From SXOA01 sp051004015 (GTDB lineage Bacteria; Planctomycetota; Planctomycetia; Pirellulales; Pirellulaceae): 64,000 bases of DNA. Where the stretch lies: NCBI GenBank assembly GCA_051004015.1, contig JBPCKT010000109.1, forward strand, positions 1 through 64,000, given 5' to 3'. The translations under genes were made by a program, and so were the position numbers. Shown piece after piece: positions 16,989 to 26,983 of this stretch (the first letter of the stretch is position 1; every line of letters begins with the position of its first letter). Under the pieces are notes generated by a model that saw nothing but the letters and a program-made list of their open reading frames with translations, was not told the DNA's origin and searched no databases.

Positions 16989-19900
16989 ATGACCGTAGTG
17001 CAAATCCTGCACATTCCGCCCTTCCCATACCGGACCTCTTGTTCCATGCGCTGCATATTCCTCCGCCCATGTCTTCTGTTCCCTATCTCCTGTCTCCTCT
17101 TCTGTTTCCTATCCTCTGCCCTCTGCCCTCCCTCCTCTTCCGCCCAAGAAGACCCCTTCGCCCTCGGCGTCCGCACCACCCCCTGGCTCAAGCCGGAGGA
17201 GGAGCAGAAGAAGTTCAAGCTCCCTGAAGGTTTTGAAATCAATCTAGTGGCGGCGGAGCCGGATATTCAAAAGCCGCTGAATATGCAGTTCGATGAGAAA
17301 GGGCGGATCTGGCTCACCTGCTCGGTGGAGTATCCCTACGCCGCTCCGCTCGATAAGCCGGCGCGCGACAGCATCCGCGTGCTGGAAGATACCGACGGAG
17401 ACGGGCGGTTCGAGAAGGTGACGGTTTTTGCCGACGGCCTGAACATCCCCATCGGCATCTATCCGTGGAAGGGGGGCTGCATCGCCTGGTCGATTCCCAA
17501 TATCTGGCATTTCGAGGACACGGATGGCGACCTCAAATGTGACAAGCGGACGAAGCTGTACGGGCCGTTCGATCACACCCGCGACGTCCACGGCAACTGC
17601 AACGCCTTCCGCCGCGGGTTCGACGGCTGGGTTTATGCCTGCCACGGCTTCAACAACGACAGCCATGTGAAAGGGAAAGACGAACACGAAGTCCACCTCA
17701 ACAGCGGCAACACCTTCCGCTTCAAGCTCGACGGCAGCCGCATCGAGCATTTCACGCATGGGCAGGTGAACCCGTTCGGCATGTGCTTTGACGAGCTGTT
17801 CAACATCTTCACCGCCGACTGCCACAGCAAGCCGATCTACCAGCTTCTCCGCGGCGGCTATTACCCCAGCTTCGGCAAGCCGGATGACGGCCTGGGCTTC
17901 GTCCCGCCGATGATGGACCACCTGCACGGCAGCACCGCCATCTGCGGCCTGACGACCTACACCGGCGACAACTTTCCCCAGGAATATCGCGGCCACTTCT
18001 TCAGCGGCAACGTCATGACAAGCCGCATCAACCGGAACAAGCCCGAGTACCACGGCAGCACGATCAAAGCGATCGAGCAGCCCGACTTCCTCAGCACGAG
18101 CGACCCCTGGTTCCGCCCCGTCGACATCCACATCGGCCCCGACGGCGCGATGTACATCCTCGACTTCTACAACCGGATCATCGGCCACTACGAAGTCCCG
18201 CTCCCCCACCCCGGCCGTGACCGAACCAGCGGACGAATTTGGCGGGTGGCTTACAAGGGGAACGCCGAGGAGACGAAGCCGGCGGAGAAACCGGGGTCGA
18301 TTGATTTGACGAAGATGAGCGTGAAGGAGCTGATTAGGCAACTTGACCAGCCGAATTTGGAGCAACGGCTGAGGGTGCAGCATTGGATTACGGACGTTAA
18401 GGGAGCAGGAGCTACCAACGAACTCAAGCAGACTTGGCAAAACTCTGAATCGCTTCAACAAAAATTACATGTTGTTTGGGCTCTTGAACATTTGCAGCCA
18501 TTGGATTTCAAGCAGCAACTTAAGGAAATGCTAGGTGAGGAATCGATCCTTCTAACGCATATTGTGCGAGCAATTGGCAGTCGCCCCGATTGGCTCACAA
18601 GTGGATATGGCGAGTTGTTGCAGTTAGGGGTCCATAATCGGAACTCGTTCACGAAGCGAGCATCAGCGGAAGCCTGTGCTTTTCGGCCCGATAATAAAAC
18701 AGTTCCGATGCACATCATTAAGAAGCTGTTTCTCTGGGATTCGAGCACGAATGTCGGCGACGACTTGCTTAACTATGCGCTCAGAATGGCCTTTCGGAAT
18801 TATCTGAACTCGCTTGACGACTTGTCGCCGATCTATGAGCACGAGATTCTCGGTAAGGGTCAGAGGGTGATAGCGCCGATTTTTTTGTCGATCAACTCTC
18901 CAAAGTCAGCAGAGTTTTTGATTCGTTTTCTTCAGAGCGGCGAAGATCCAGGCGACAAACTGCTTTCTTATGTAAATCATGCTGCTCGCTATGCACCTGC
19001 AAGCGGCGTGAAGCCATTGGCGGAATATACCCGCAAGAAGTTTCCCAGTGAAATCGATTTCCAGTCGGGCGTTCTCAACTTGCTCCATGCCAGCGTCACA
19101 AAGAGAGGAGAAAACGCAGACCATTTACTCGGCGAATGGGGTGAAGAACTGGCAAGAAAGCTCCTTTCCCTCGACAAAGATTCCGCCATCCCCTGGACCA
19201 ACTTTCCCGTCGAAGGCCTCTCCGCCAGTGAAAGCCCTTGGGTCCTTCAGCAGCGGGTGAGTCAGGACGGCGACAAGGACTCGTTCTTCTTCAACAGCCT
19301 CGCTAAGGGAGAGCAGAAGACCGGCATCTATCGCAGCAGCAGTTTTCCGCTGCCGGCAATGCTTAGCTTCTGGTGCGCGGGACATGATGCGATTCCCTCA
19401 GTGCCGCTGGGAAAGAAAAACTTCATCCAGCTCAAGGATGCCAAAACGGGCGAAATTCTGGCTTCGTCGCCGCCGCCGAGGAATGATATCGCTCAGAAGA
19501 TCCAGTGGGATCTGAAAGCGACCCGGCCGCTTGAAGCGGCCGGGCCGCTCCGCCAAGGCTACGTCGAAATCGTCGACGGCGACACCGGCAGCGGCTACGC
19601 CTGGCTCGCCGTCGGCCGGTTTTCCGTTCCCGGTCTCAACCCCAGCAAGCAATCGCAGCATCAAATAGCCGCCGCCGAAATCGCCGGCAAACTCAAGCTC
19701 CAGTCCCTCCGCGGCGACTTCGTGAAAGTCCTCGTCGCCACCAACACCGACGGCGCAGCCCGCGGCGCGATCGGCCAGATGCTCCTCGCCCTCCATCCCG
19801 ACAGCCGGGCCGCAGCGCTCGTCGCGGTGATTGGCGATCCGATCCTTGCGGAGAATATCCGTCCCAAACTAGGCGAAGCCATTGCCAGTCGTGACGCCAA

Positions 19901-20615
19901 GAAACTCGACGAAGCTTTGAAGCTTGCCGTGAAAGAAGTCCCCCACCGCCTGCAAACGACAATGGCCGAGATTCTGGCCGGCGACAAAGATGGCATCGAA
20001 TCACTTCTGGCCCTCGTTAACTCCGGCAATCTCGCGCCGCGGCTGCTCACCTCTCCAAACGTCAGCACGAAGCTGCAAACGGCTGGCAACGACGACCAGA
20101 ACAAGAAAGTCGTTGAACTAACTGCCAGTTTGCCCTCCGTCAACGAGCAAATCGAAAAGCTCCTCACCGAGCGGCGGGCGAACTACGCCAAAGCCAACAC
20201 AAACCTGGAAAACGGGGCTGCCCTGTTCACCAAGCACTGCGCCGCCTGCCATCAGATCGAAGGTAAGGGATTCGTCATCGGCCCGCAGCTCGACGGCATC
20301 GGCCTCCGGGGCGTCGAGCGGCTCATTGAAGACCTCCTCGATCCCAATCGCAACGTCGACGTCGCTTTCCGCACCACCACCCTCATGACCGACGACGGCC
20401 AGGTCATTTCCGCCCTGGTGCGCCGTGAGGAAGGGGCCCTGCTCGTCCTCGTCGATAACAAAGGGAAGGAGTTCACCCTCCCCAAAGCCAGCATCGAGCG
20501 ACAGAAAAAGACCGACCTCTCGCTTATGCCCGCGAACGTCCACGAAATCGTCACGCCGCAGGAGTTTTATGATCTCATCGGGTATTTGGCGTCCCAACGG
20601 ACCAAGAAGGAGTAA
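16989..20615 (+). CDS. PVC-type CxxCH haem-binding membrane dehydrogenase
   Basis: A 1208-residue exported protein of the planctomycete/verrucomicrobial large dehydrogenase type. After a signal peptide (hydrophobic core about residues 30-45) comes a six-bladed propeller-like domain (about 70-430; LPEGFEINLVAAEPDIQKPL, DTDGDGRFEKVTVFADGL, IHIGPDGAMYILDFYN). A helical HEAT-like middle follows, then a C-terminal cytochrome c domain with CAACH at about 1084-1088 (LFTKHCAACHQIEGKG). It likely oxidises a sugar or alcohol in the periplasm and passes electrons to haem. ATG 16989 has GGTGGA upstream; ATG 17046 gives a shorter signal peptide. The middle (18.4-19.15 kb) has lower GC than the rest. Confidence 0.88.
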   Translation: MTVVQILHIPPFPYRTSCSMRCIFLRPCLLFPISCLLFCFLSSALCPPSSSAQEDPFALGVRTTPWLKPEEEQKKFKLPEGFEINLVAAEPDIQKPLNMQFDEKGRIWLTCSVEYPYAAPLDKPARDSIRVLEDTDGDGRFEKVTVFADGLNIPIGIYPWKGGCIAWSIPNIWHFEDTDGDLKCDKRTKLYGPFDHTRDVHGNCNAFRRGFDGWVYACHGFNNDSHVKGKDEHEVHLNSGNTFRFKLDGSRIEHFTHGQVNPFGMCFDELFNIFTADCHSKPIYQLLRGGYYPSFGKPDDGLGFVPPMMDHLHGSTAICGLTTYTGDNFPQEYRGHFFSGNVMTSRINRNKPEYHGSTIKAIEQPDFLSTSDPWFRPVDIHIGPDGAMYILDFYNRIIGHYEVPLPHPGRDRTSGRIWRVAYKGNAEETKPAEKPGSIDLTKMSVKELIRQLDQPNLEQRLRVQHWITDVKGAGATNELKQTWQNSESLQQKLHVVWALEHLQPLDFKQQLKEMLGEESILLTHIVRAIGSRPDWLTSGYGELLQLGVHNRNSFTKRASAEACAFRPDNKTVPMHIIKKLFLWDSSTNVGDDLLNYALRMAFRNYLNSLDDLSPIYEHEILGKGQRVIAPIFLSINSPKSAEFLIRFLQSGEDPGDKLLSYVNHAARYAPASGVKPLAEYTRKKFPSEIDFQSGVLNLLHASVTKRGENADHLLGEWGEELARKLLSLDKDSAIPWTNFPVEGLSASESPWVLQQRVSQDGDKDSFFFNSLAKGEQKTGIYRSSSFPLPAMLSFWCAGHDAIPSVPLGKKNFIQLKDAKTGEILASSPPPRNDIAQKIQWDLKATRPLEAAGPLRQGYVEIVDGDTGSGYAWLAVGRFSVPGLNPSKQSQHQIAAAEIAGKLKLQSLRGDFVKVLVATNTDGAARGAIGQMLLALHPDSRAAALVAVIGDPILAENIRPKLGEAIASRDAKKLDEALKLAVKEVPHRLQTTMAEILAGDKDGIESLLALVNSGNLAPRLLTSPNVSTKLQTAGNDDQNKKVVELTASLPSVNEQIEKLLTERRANYAKANTNLENGAALFTKHCAACHQIEGKGFVIGPQLDGIGLRGVERLIEDLLDPNRNVDVAFRTTTLMTDDGQVISALVRREEGALLVLVDNKGKEFTLPKASIERQKKTDLSLMPANVHEIVTPQEFYDLIGYLASQRTKKE

Positions 20616-20620
20616 GTGCG

Positions 20621-23600
20621 TTAAGACGAGCAGAGTACCGCGACTGAAAAGCTCTCCAACACCTGGGACGCCGAAAGTGCTCCGCTCATATCGACGACTT
20701 CTCCAGTCAGCACATTTTTCCAGCGTCCGACGAAAGTCGAATCCAAAGTAACGGCCGTCTCCGCCCATATCTCACGATTGAGCACCGGCGGGTCCACGCC
20801 GGGAGTCCGCTCGAGGCCGAGGGCGGCGATGAGGCGGGGGACGATAACGATGGCGGATTGGTTTTCGCTTCGCCAGGCGAAGGCACAAAGGTGTTTCGCA
20901 CGGGGGCCGACAACCTCCAGCGGCTGGTAGGTGCCGCTGGAGAATTGGGCAGGCCTGTCGCGGCGGAGCTTGAGGAGTAGGGAGGTGACGAATAATTTGA
21001 GCCGCGAGTCGCGGGGGTTGCGGGCCAGTTCGCGGGCGAGCTCCAGTTGCCGCTTCGGGCCTGCGGCGAGCGCCGCAGTCAATTCCCCCAGCAGCCACTT
21101 GCGCGGAGCGAAATCGACCAGCCGGCGGTTATCCGGGTCGACTAGGCTGAGGTCCCAAAGCTCCTGCCCCTGATAGATGTCCGGCAGGCCGGGGGACATC
21201 AGCTTGAGCGTGAGCTGCGAGAGGCTCGTATAAAGCCCGGCGTCGACAATCGTCTCGTGGAACTGCCGGAAGTCGGCCAGAAAGCGGTTGTCTTTCCGCG
21301 GCTCCAGAATTTTGCCCACGAAGTCCCGCACGGCGTGGTCGTAAGGTCCGTTAGGATTGACCCAGCTTGTCCGGACTTTGGCCTCGTGCGTGGCCTTCTC
21401 CATGTAGGCTTGCACGCGGCGAACGAGCTCTTCGTGCTCCTGGCGGCTGACAGGGCCGAGCGGCCAGACCCCGATCAGTGATTGATAGAGCAGGTACTCA
21501 TCGTTCTTGCTGGGCGCGGGCAGGCCGTCCACGTCCGAGCGAAAGCGGCGGTTGAGCCGGGACCAGGCGTTGACCCGCTTTCGCCAGAGGCCGGGGATTT
21601 CCGCCAGGACGGCAATCCGGGCTCGCACGTCCTCGCTCCGCTTGGTGTCGTGCGTGGAAGTGCCCAACATGGACGCCGGCCACTGCTCGCGGCGATGCAA
21701 GTTCTCGCGGTGGAACTGCTCGGGCGAAATGACGGCCGCCTCGGGATGGCTGCCGACTTCGTTCGCGGAAATGAGCGGGCAATAGACATAGTACGCGGTG
21801 TCTTCCACCCCCTTGGCCATGACTGGGCTGGTCACTTGCTGGAAGCGACCGGTGAATAGCTCGCGCTCGCGGCGGCTCGGCTCGTCCAGCCCCTCCGGGT
21901 GCTGCATCAGCAGGGTGCCACGGAGGAAGTCGTAGACGGCGGCGTCGATGGCGGGGCTGCGGCGCTTGGAATGGCCGATCGCGTTATGAATGAACCGCTG
22001 GTCCCGGTCGGATATTCCCGCCGGGCTGACGTACGTGCGATAGACCGGAAAACTGGCCAGCACCTCCTGCAGGGCGTGCCGCAGCATGTTGAGCGTGAAA
22101 TCGCGAGAGCGACGATGCTGCTCGCTGATGCGATTGAGCCGGTGGGCCAGCATTTGCAATTCGCTGGCCATGGCGAAGCGGAGGATGAGCAGCTTGCAGC
22201 GGTACACCGTTTCCGCATATTCCGGGCGCTCGCCGATGAAGCGGAAGTAGGTCTGCATCGTCGCCGCCAAACCCTCCGATTCCACGAACAAACCGCCGAG
22301 CTGGTGCAGAAAGTCGTACCCCGAGGTTCCGGCAATTGGCCAGTCGGCGGGCAGCGGCTCGTCGGACCCGAGGATTTTTTCGACAACGACGTAGAGCGGA
22401 CGGGACGAGCTTTGGCGCGGATTCATGTCGCGGGGAGGAGGCGAATCGCCGACAACATCGGGCGGCGGACTATTGGCGACGGGGAGCAGCGCCGGATCCG
22501 GCTGGGGCAGGCCGAGCTTCTTCTGAAGCAGCTCGAGGACCAGGGGACGGATTTCTTCCCAAGTAAGCGAGGAAGAGACGGCGGCTGCCGCGGATGCGTC
22601 CGGCCTCGCGTCCGTTGCGGCGCGCTTTACGAAAACCTGCCGCGAGACTTCGGCCAGGTAGGCCCACTGCAATCGCCACAGGTATTGCAGCGGGTCGAGC
22701 AGGCCGTCGATATGGTCGATGCGAAAGCCGTCCACGTCGCCGCGAGCCGCCAGCTCCAGCACCAGGCGGTGCGCCCGCTCGAAGACGTCGTAGTGTTCCA
22801 TGCAGAGGGCAGCCAGCGAGTTGATATCAAAGAACCGCCGGTAGTTCACCTCATCAGAAGCGGCTTTCCAGTGGGAGAGACGGTAGGCCTGGGCCTCCAG
22901 CAGCTTATCCAGCGGATCGAAACTCTTGGGGTCCCCGGGGGTGCCGTTCCAATTCGTGACGACTCTGTGCACCGCTTCCAGCACTTGCGGATGGTCGCTC
23001 TCCAGCCGCTTGAGCCGCCGCTTGATGACTTCCTTCTCCCGCTGTCGCTCCTGCACCGCCGCCGGATCGGTGGTGGTCTTGGGGGGGAGATGGGCAAGAG
23101 CGGTCAGGATGCTCTGATACTCGCCAAAGGCTTCGGAGGCCTCACCGAGTGCCGCTTTGAGCTCCTCTAGGGGCGCTTCAAGGATCGGCATGGCGCTCTT
23201 GGGGGCGATGGGCAGGACATGGTCGAAGTAGCGAAGCGTGAAAGCCCCTTCGCCATGCTCCAGCTTGAGCTCGCCGGCTTCCAGGGCATCGCCGTATTGC
23301 TGGCCGAGGATGGGGAGCAGCACTTTGCCGGCCAGCTCGTCCTTGATCGGCCGCCAGTCGATATCGAAGAAGTGGGCGTAGGGGGAGCTGACGCCGTTCT
23401 CCAGCAGGTCCAGCCACCAGCCGTTCGAGTTGCTGGCGGCCATGTGGTTGGGAACGACGTCGAGAATCTGCCCCAGGCCATGTGTTTTCAGAGCGGTGAC
23501 AAACGCCGCATAGTCCTCCCCCGTGCCCAACTCCGGATTGAGCTGCTCGTGGTTGCAGACGTCATACCCGTGCGGGCTGCCCGGCTGCGCGGTGAGATAG

Positions 23601-23779
23601 GGTGACGAGTAGACGTGCGTCACCCCCAGAGCATGCAGATAGGGCACAATCGCCGCGGCGTCGTGGAACTTGAAGCCCGCGTTGAACTGCAGGCGGTATG
23701 TCGAGCCGCGAGGACGCTGCCGCTCGTCGAGGAGGCGAAGCGTCTCTTCGGCGACAGCTTCGGCAACGGGAGCACTCAT
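20621..23779 (-). CDS. treY: Malto-oligosyltrehalose synthase
   Basis: A 1052-residue GH13 enzyme that turns the reducing end of malto-oligosaccharides into a trehalose unit. Family landmarks in order: STYRLQFNAGFKFHDAA near the N-terminus, GSPHGYDVCNHEQLNPELG, VDGFRIDHIDGLLDP (nucleophile Asp), VVVEKILGSDEPLP (acid/base Glu) and STHDTKRSEDVRARI. The frame extends to 24055, but the extra 92 residues are coded by an inverted-repeat element, so ATG 23779 (MSAPVAEAV) is chosen. TreZ and TreX genes are not in the window. Confidence 0.92.
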   Translation of the reverse strand: MSAPVAEAVAEETLRLLDERQRPRGSTYRLQFNAGFKFHDAAAIVPYLHALGVTHVYSSPYLTAQPGSPHGYDVCNHEQLNPELGTGEDYAAFVTALKTHGLGQILDVVPNHMAASNSNGWWLDLLENGVSSPYAHFFDIDWRPIKDELAGKVLLPILGQQYGDALEAGELKLEHGEGAFTLRYFDHVLPIAPKSAMPILEAPLEELKAALGEASEAFGEYQSILTALAHLPPKTTTDPAAVQERQREKEVIKRRLKRLESDHPQVLEAVHRVVTNWNGTPGDPKSFDPLDKLLEAQAYRLSHWKAASDEVNYRRFFDINSLAALCMEHYDVFERAHRLVLELAARGDVDGFRIDHIDGLLDPLQYLWRLQWAYLAEVSRQVFVKRAATDARPDASAAAAVSSSLTWEEIRPLVLELLQKKLGLPQPDPALLPVANSPPPDVVGDSPPPRDMNPRQSSSRPLYVVVEKILGSDEPLPADWPIAGTSGYDFLHQLGGLFVESEGLAATMQTYFRFIGERPEYAETVYRCKLLILRFAMASELQMLAHRLNRISEQHRRSRDFTLNMLRHALQEVLASFPVYRTYVSPAGISDRDQRFIHNAIGHSKRRSPAIDAAVYDFLRGTLLMQHPEGLDEPSRRERELFTGRFQQVTSPVMAKGVEDTAYYVYCPLISANEVGSHPEAAVISPEQFHRENLHRREQWPASMLGTSTHDTKRSEDVRARIAVLAEIPGLWRKRVNAWSRLNRRFRSDVDGLPAPSKNDEYLLYQSLIGVWPLGPVSRQEHEELVRRVQAYMEKATHEAKVRTSWVNPNGPYDHAVRDFVGKILEPRKDNRFLADFRQFHETIVDAGLYTSLSQLTLKLMSPGLPDIYQGQELWDLSLVDPDNRRLVDFAPRKWLLGELTAALAAGPKRQLELARELARNPRDSRLKLFVTSLLLKLRRDRPAQFSSGTYQPLEVVGPRAKHLCAFAWRSENQSAIVIVPRLIAALGLERTPGVDPPVLNREIWAETAVTLDSTFVGRWKNVLTGEVVDMSGALSASQVLESFSVAVLCSS

Positions 23780-23797
23780 AGCCGCCTCGACGATTGG

Positions 23798-23991
23798 TTC
23801 AACGCAAAGGCGCGAAGAAGAAGGAGAGGAAGTTGCAGGAAGGAATGGGACACGGAAAACACGGCAAAAATGAAAGTCGCATCTTTCTGCCTGATTGCCT
23901 TTCAACCCGTGTTTTTCAAGTTTTTCTTGTCGCACTCCTTTCTTTGCCTTCTCCTCTCTGCGTCTCCGCCCCTTTGCGACTTTGCGTTGAA
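23798..23991. repeat. MITE-like element with inverted ends, upstream of treY
   Basis: TTCAACGCAAAG (23798-23809) and CTTTGCGTTGAA (23980-23991) are perfect 12-bp inverted ends. Partial pairing continues inward (GGCGCGAAGAAG against the right arm). The 194-bp interior has no supported gene. It separates treY from the S9 peptidase gene and covers the spurious N-terminal extension of treY. Confidence 0.65.
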
Positions 23992-24056
23992 ATGCAGTGA
24001 CGTCGCCGTGGGACGTGGCCGGACTACGCGTGCATGTCGCTGCCCGCTCATGCACC

Positions 24057-26192
24057 CTACTCTTCTTTCGCCGGCTCTTTCGGCTTCGGGGTGTAGGTCT
24101 TGAGAGCCTCCTTCACCCCGGGCACTCCTTCTTCTCCATCAGGAATCGAGAAGTCGGCGCCCTGAAACGCTTCGCCGATGGGCTGATAGCGTCCGCCGAG
24201 ATTCTCCGCCAGGAAGGCCTCCGTGACGGCATAGAAAGCGAAACGATTTTCCGGCCGGGCAAAGCCGTGCCCTTCGTCATGGAACAGGACGTAGGTGACC
24301 GGGATCTTCTTCTCGGTCATTGCCTTGGCAATCTGGTCGGCTTCGGCTTTCTTGACGCGCGGGTCATTTGCCCCCTGGCCAATGAGCAGCGGCTTCTTGA
24401 TTTTGTCCACGTACTTGAGAGGGGAGCGGGATTCCAGGAATTTGATCCCTTCCTCGCTCTTCCAGTCGCCGACGCGCAACTTCATCACCGGCATGAAGGG
24501 CATCCAGTACGGCGGCGGATTATTGAGCAACGTCACCAGGCTGGAAGGGCCGACGATATCCACGCCGCAAGCAAAGACATCGGGCGTGAACGTCAGGCCG
24601 ACGAGCGTCGCGTAGCCGCCGTAACTGCCTCCCATGATGGCAACCTTGTCCTTCCTGGCAATTTTCTGCTCCACGGCCCAGTTGACTGCGTCAATTAAGT
24701 CGTCGTGCATCTTGCCGGCCCATTCCTTGTTGGCGGCGTTGATGAAGTCCTTGCCAAAACCGGTCGAGCCGCGGTAGTTCACCGCCAGCACCGCATAACC
24801 ACGGTTTGCCAGCAGTTGATGCTCGGGGTCGTAGCCCCAGTCGTCGCGGGCCCACGGTCCCCCATGCACGTTCAGAATCAGCGGCAGAGCTTCACTGGGT
24901 ACGCCGTCTTCATCGGAGTCCGCCCACTTGGGAAGCGTGAGATAGCAGACGAGGTCCAGCCCGTCCCGCGATTTGATAACCACGGGGTGCATCTTCACCA
25001 GCGGCAGCTTTTCGAGTTCCCGGTTGCTGGTGAACAGGAAGGTCGCCTTCTTCGGCTCCCGGTCGTAGATGTAAAAGCGGATGGGTCCGTTGTCCATCAG
25101 GAAAGCCACTGTCCAGCGCTTGTCGTCCAGCGTCCGCCCGGTGACCTGAATCTCGCCGCGAGCGACCGTCTTGAGGTAGTCCAGGTCGGGACGAATGGAC
25201 TCATCCAGAATCTGCCACTCCGTGCGGGTGTAGGTGTAGCTGACGGCCTGGATCGTTTTCTCCGTCGGATGGGTCAAGACGCCGCCAATGTCCGCCTTGT
25301 CGTTCTCGGCGATCAGCTTCTCCTCGCCGGTCTTGAGATCGATGGACTTGAGGGCAGCCGTATTCCTCCCGCGGCTGTCCATCATGTAGAGAATGTTCCC
25401 AGTCTTGTCAAAGCCCGCGGGAGAAGTCGTCATCGAATCGACCGCACCGATTTTCTGAAACAACTTCCAACCGTCTTTCGCTTCCTTATCCGGCGCGAGC
25501 AGCACCGTGCTGGCATCTGGCTCGAAGTTCATCGCGAAGCGGACTTTGTAATCATCGTCGGCCATGAATCCGGCCAAGCCGGGATTGAGCTGCAGGAGTT
25601 TTTTCTCGCCGCTCACGATGTTAATGCGATAAATGTCGTGGTACTCGCGTCCGTCGCGGTCGTTGATGCCGACCAGGATTTCCTCGGGGAATTTCTCGCT
25701 TACCCCTTCAATTTGGGCGGCGATTTTTTCTATGGGCGTCAAATCCCTGATTTCCCCCGAGCTGAGATTGATCGAATAGACGTGGTTGTCCTCGTCGCCG
25801 TTTTTGTCTTGCGTGTAGACGATGTGCTGGCTGGTGTAGGCCCAACTGTAATTGGTCACGCCGCGGTGATTGTCGTGCGTCACCGGCTTGGCGGCATCCG
25901 GCTTGTCCGCCGGGCCGACAAACACGTTGAGCACTCCTTCCAACGGGGCGACATACGCCAGCAGCTTGCCGTCATGACTGAGCCGGGGACGGGCCTTTTC
26001 CGGATTTCCAAAAAACGCCTTCCGCGGGATGAGGGGAACGTCCTGCATGGTGAGCTTTCCGACTTCTTTAGAGACAGCTTTGGGTTTGGTGGGCTGGGCT
26101 TTGGGAGCGTCTTCGGCAGCCTGGGCCGCGGCGAAAACCAGGGCAGAAAACGTGGCCAGGAAGGCCGCGGAAAATCGAGGGTGCAGCATCAT
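24057..26192 (-). CDS. Exported S9-family peptidase (prolyl oligopeptidase type)
   Basis: A 711-residue serine peptidase with a signal peptide (FSAAFLATFSALVFAAAQAA, about residues 6-25). The N-terminal beta-propeller (about 60-400) is followed by an alpha/beta hydrolase domain. The catalytic triad is visible: Ser near 523 in GGSYGGYATLVG, Asp near 610 in GANDPRVKK, and His near 642 in DEGHGFARPEN. It probably trims peptides outside the cytoplasm. The frame is open to 26684, but the extension lacks sense and ATG 26192 starts a proper signal peptide. Confidence 0.92.
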   Translation of the reverse strand: MMLHPRFSAAFLATFSALVFAAAQAAEDAPKAQPTKPKAVSKEVGKLTMQDVPLIPRKAFFGNPEKARPRLSHDGKLLAYVAPLEGVLNVFVGPADKPDAAKPVTHDNHRGVTNYSWAYTSQHIVYTQDKNGDEDNHVYSINLSSGEIRDLTPIEKIAAQIEGVSEKFPEEILVGINDRDGREYHDIYRINIVSGEKKLLQLNPGLAGFMADDDYKVRFAMNFEPDASTVLLAPDKEAKDGWKLFQKIGAVDSMTTSPAGFDKTGNILYMMDSRGRNTAALKSIDLKTGEEKLIAENDKADIGGVLTHPTEKTIQAVSYTYTRTEWQILDESIRPDLDYLKTVARGEIQVTGRTLDDKRWTVAFLMDNGPIRFYIYDREPKKATFLFTSNRELEKLPLVKMHPVVIKSRDGLDLVCYLTLPKWADSDEDGVPSEALPLILNVHGGPWARDDWGYDPEHQLLANRGYAVLAVNYRGSTGFGKDFINAANKEWAGKMHDDLIDAVNWAVEQKIARKDKVAIMGGSYGGYATLVGLTFTPDVFACGVDIVGPSSLVTLLNNPPPYWMPFMPVMKLRVGDWKSEEGIKFLESRSPLKYVDKIKKPLLIGQGANDPRVKKAEADQIAKAMTEKKIPVTYVLFHDEGHGFARPENRFAFYAVTEAFLAENLGGRYQPIGEAFQGADFSIPDGEEGVPGVKEALKTYTPKPKEPAKEE

Positions 26193-26347
26193 CCGTGGGT
26201 CTCCGTGTAGTAATAAACTGCGACTGCGAGCTTGCGGTTCTTGAAGGCCAGCATACCTAGAGAGGGGATTTTGAACTAGCTGACAGGGTGAGCCAGGTGC
26301 CGCTGGAGACATAGAGTGGAGAATTGGTTTCATGGTAGATTCAAGGC

Positions 26348-26983
26348 ATGTTGCTCGCTGATGTTGCCCCCGTGTCGGGCCTCGATTTCTTTGCCGATGA
26401 GCAAACACGACTCTTCGCGCTCTTCGCCGTGGGCGCCGCGCTCGCTCTCTGCCTCGGAACGATGCTGTTCTTGATTCTCCGCTTGCTCCGTAAGCGGCCA
26501 GTCGTGCAGTCCGACCAGCAGGACGAATTGGCGATTGACGTGGCGGCTTTGCCCGCATCTCCGCCGCCGAAGGATGGGCCGCAACTCGAGTTCTATGGCA
26601 CGCCAGTGCGATTGGCGGTGATGGTGCTCGCACCGGTGGGCCGAGGAGGAGAAATCCCCGCGCCGGCGGAACTGACAGCGACACTGGAAAACCTGCTTCC
26701 CGGCCTGCAAGAAATCGTCAGCCGCCATCAGCCGCAGGTGGTACTGTGGCCGAATCAACTGAGCTCGCAGGGATTTTTGCAGGCATTCTTCAACCTGGCT
26801 GCCCTTCCAGGGGATCACGGGAAAGGAACGCCGTGGTGCAGCGCGGCCGGAAAGTTCGAGGGGGGAAGTCAGCAATATCTGGCTGGGCTGATTTGCTGCT
26901 CGGCTGGGCCGAATAGTCTTGGGGAAATGACGGTCGACAAGCCCGGCCAGTGGCTGAGCGTTTTGCGCGTGAGGGCGTCTTGA
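26348..26983 (+). CDS. Membrane-anchored protein of unknown function
   Basis: A 211-residue protein with one N-terminal membrane segment (ALFAVGAALALCLGTMLFLI, about 22-45), a basic stop-transfer KRPVV, and a soluble C-terminal domain of about 140 residues (LEFYGTPVRLAVMVLAPVG onward) facing the cytoplasm or periplasm. I do not recognise the family. Its stop TGA (26981-26983) overlaps the ATG of the glycerate kinase gene, so the two are translationally coupled. Confidence 0.65.
   Translation: MLLADVAPVSGLDFFADEQTRLFALFAVGAALALCLGTMLFLILRLLRKRPVVQSDQQDELAIDVAALPASPPPKDGPQLEFYGTPVRLAVMVLAPVGRGGEIPAPAELTATLENLLPGLQEIVSRHQPQVVLWPNQLSSQGFLQAFFNLAALPGDHGKGTPWCSAAGKFEGGSQQYLAGLICCSAGPNSLGEMTVDKPGQWLSVLRVRAS

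Noticed and set aside
23780..24055. N-terminal extension of TreY
   Set aside because: Coded by a MITE-like element; TreY similarity begins after ATG 23779.
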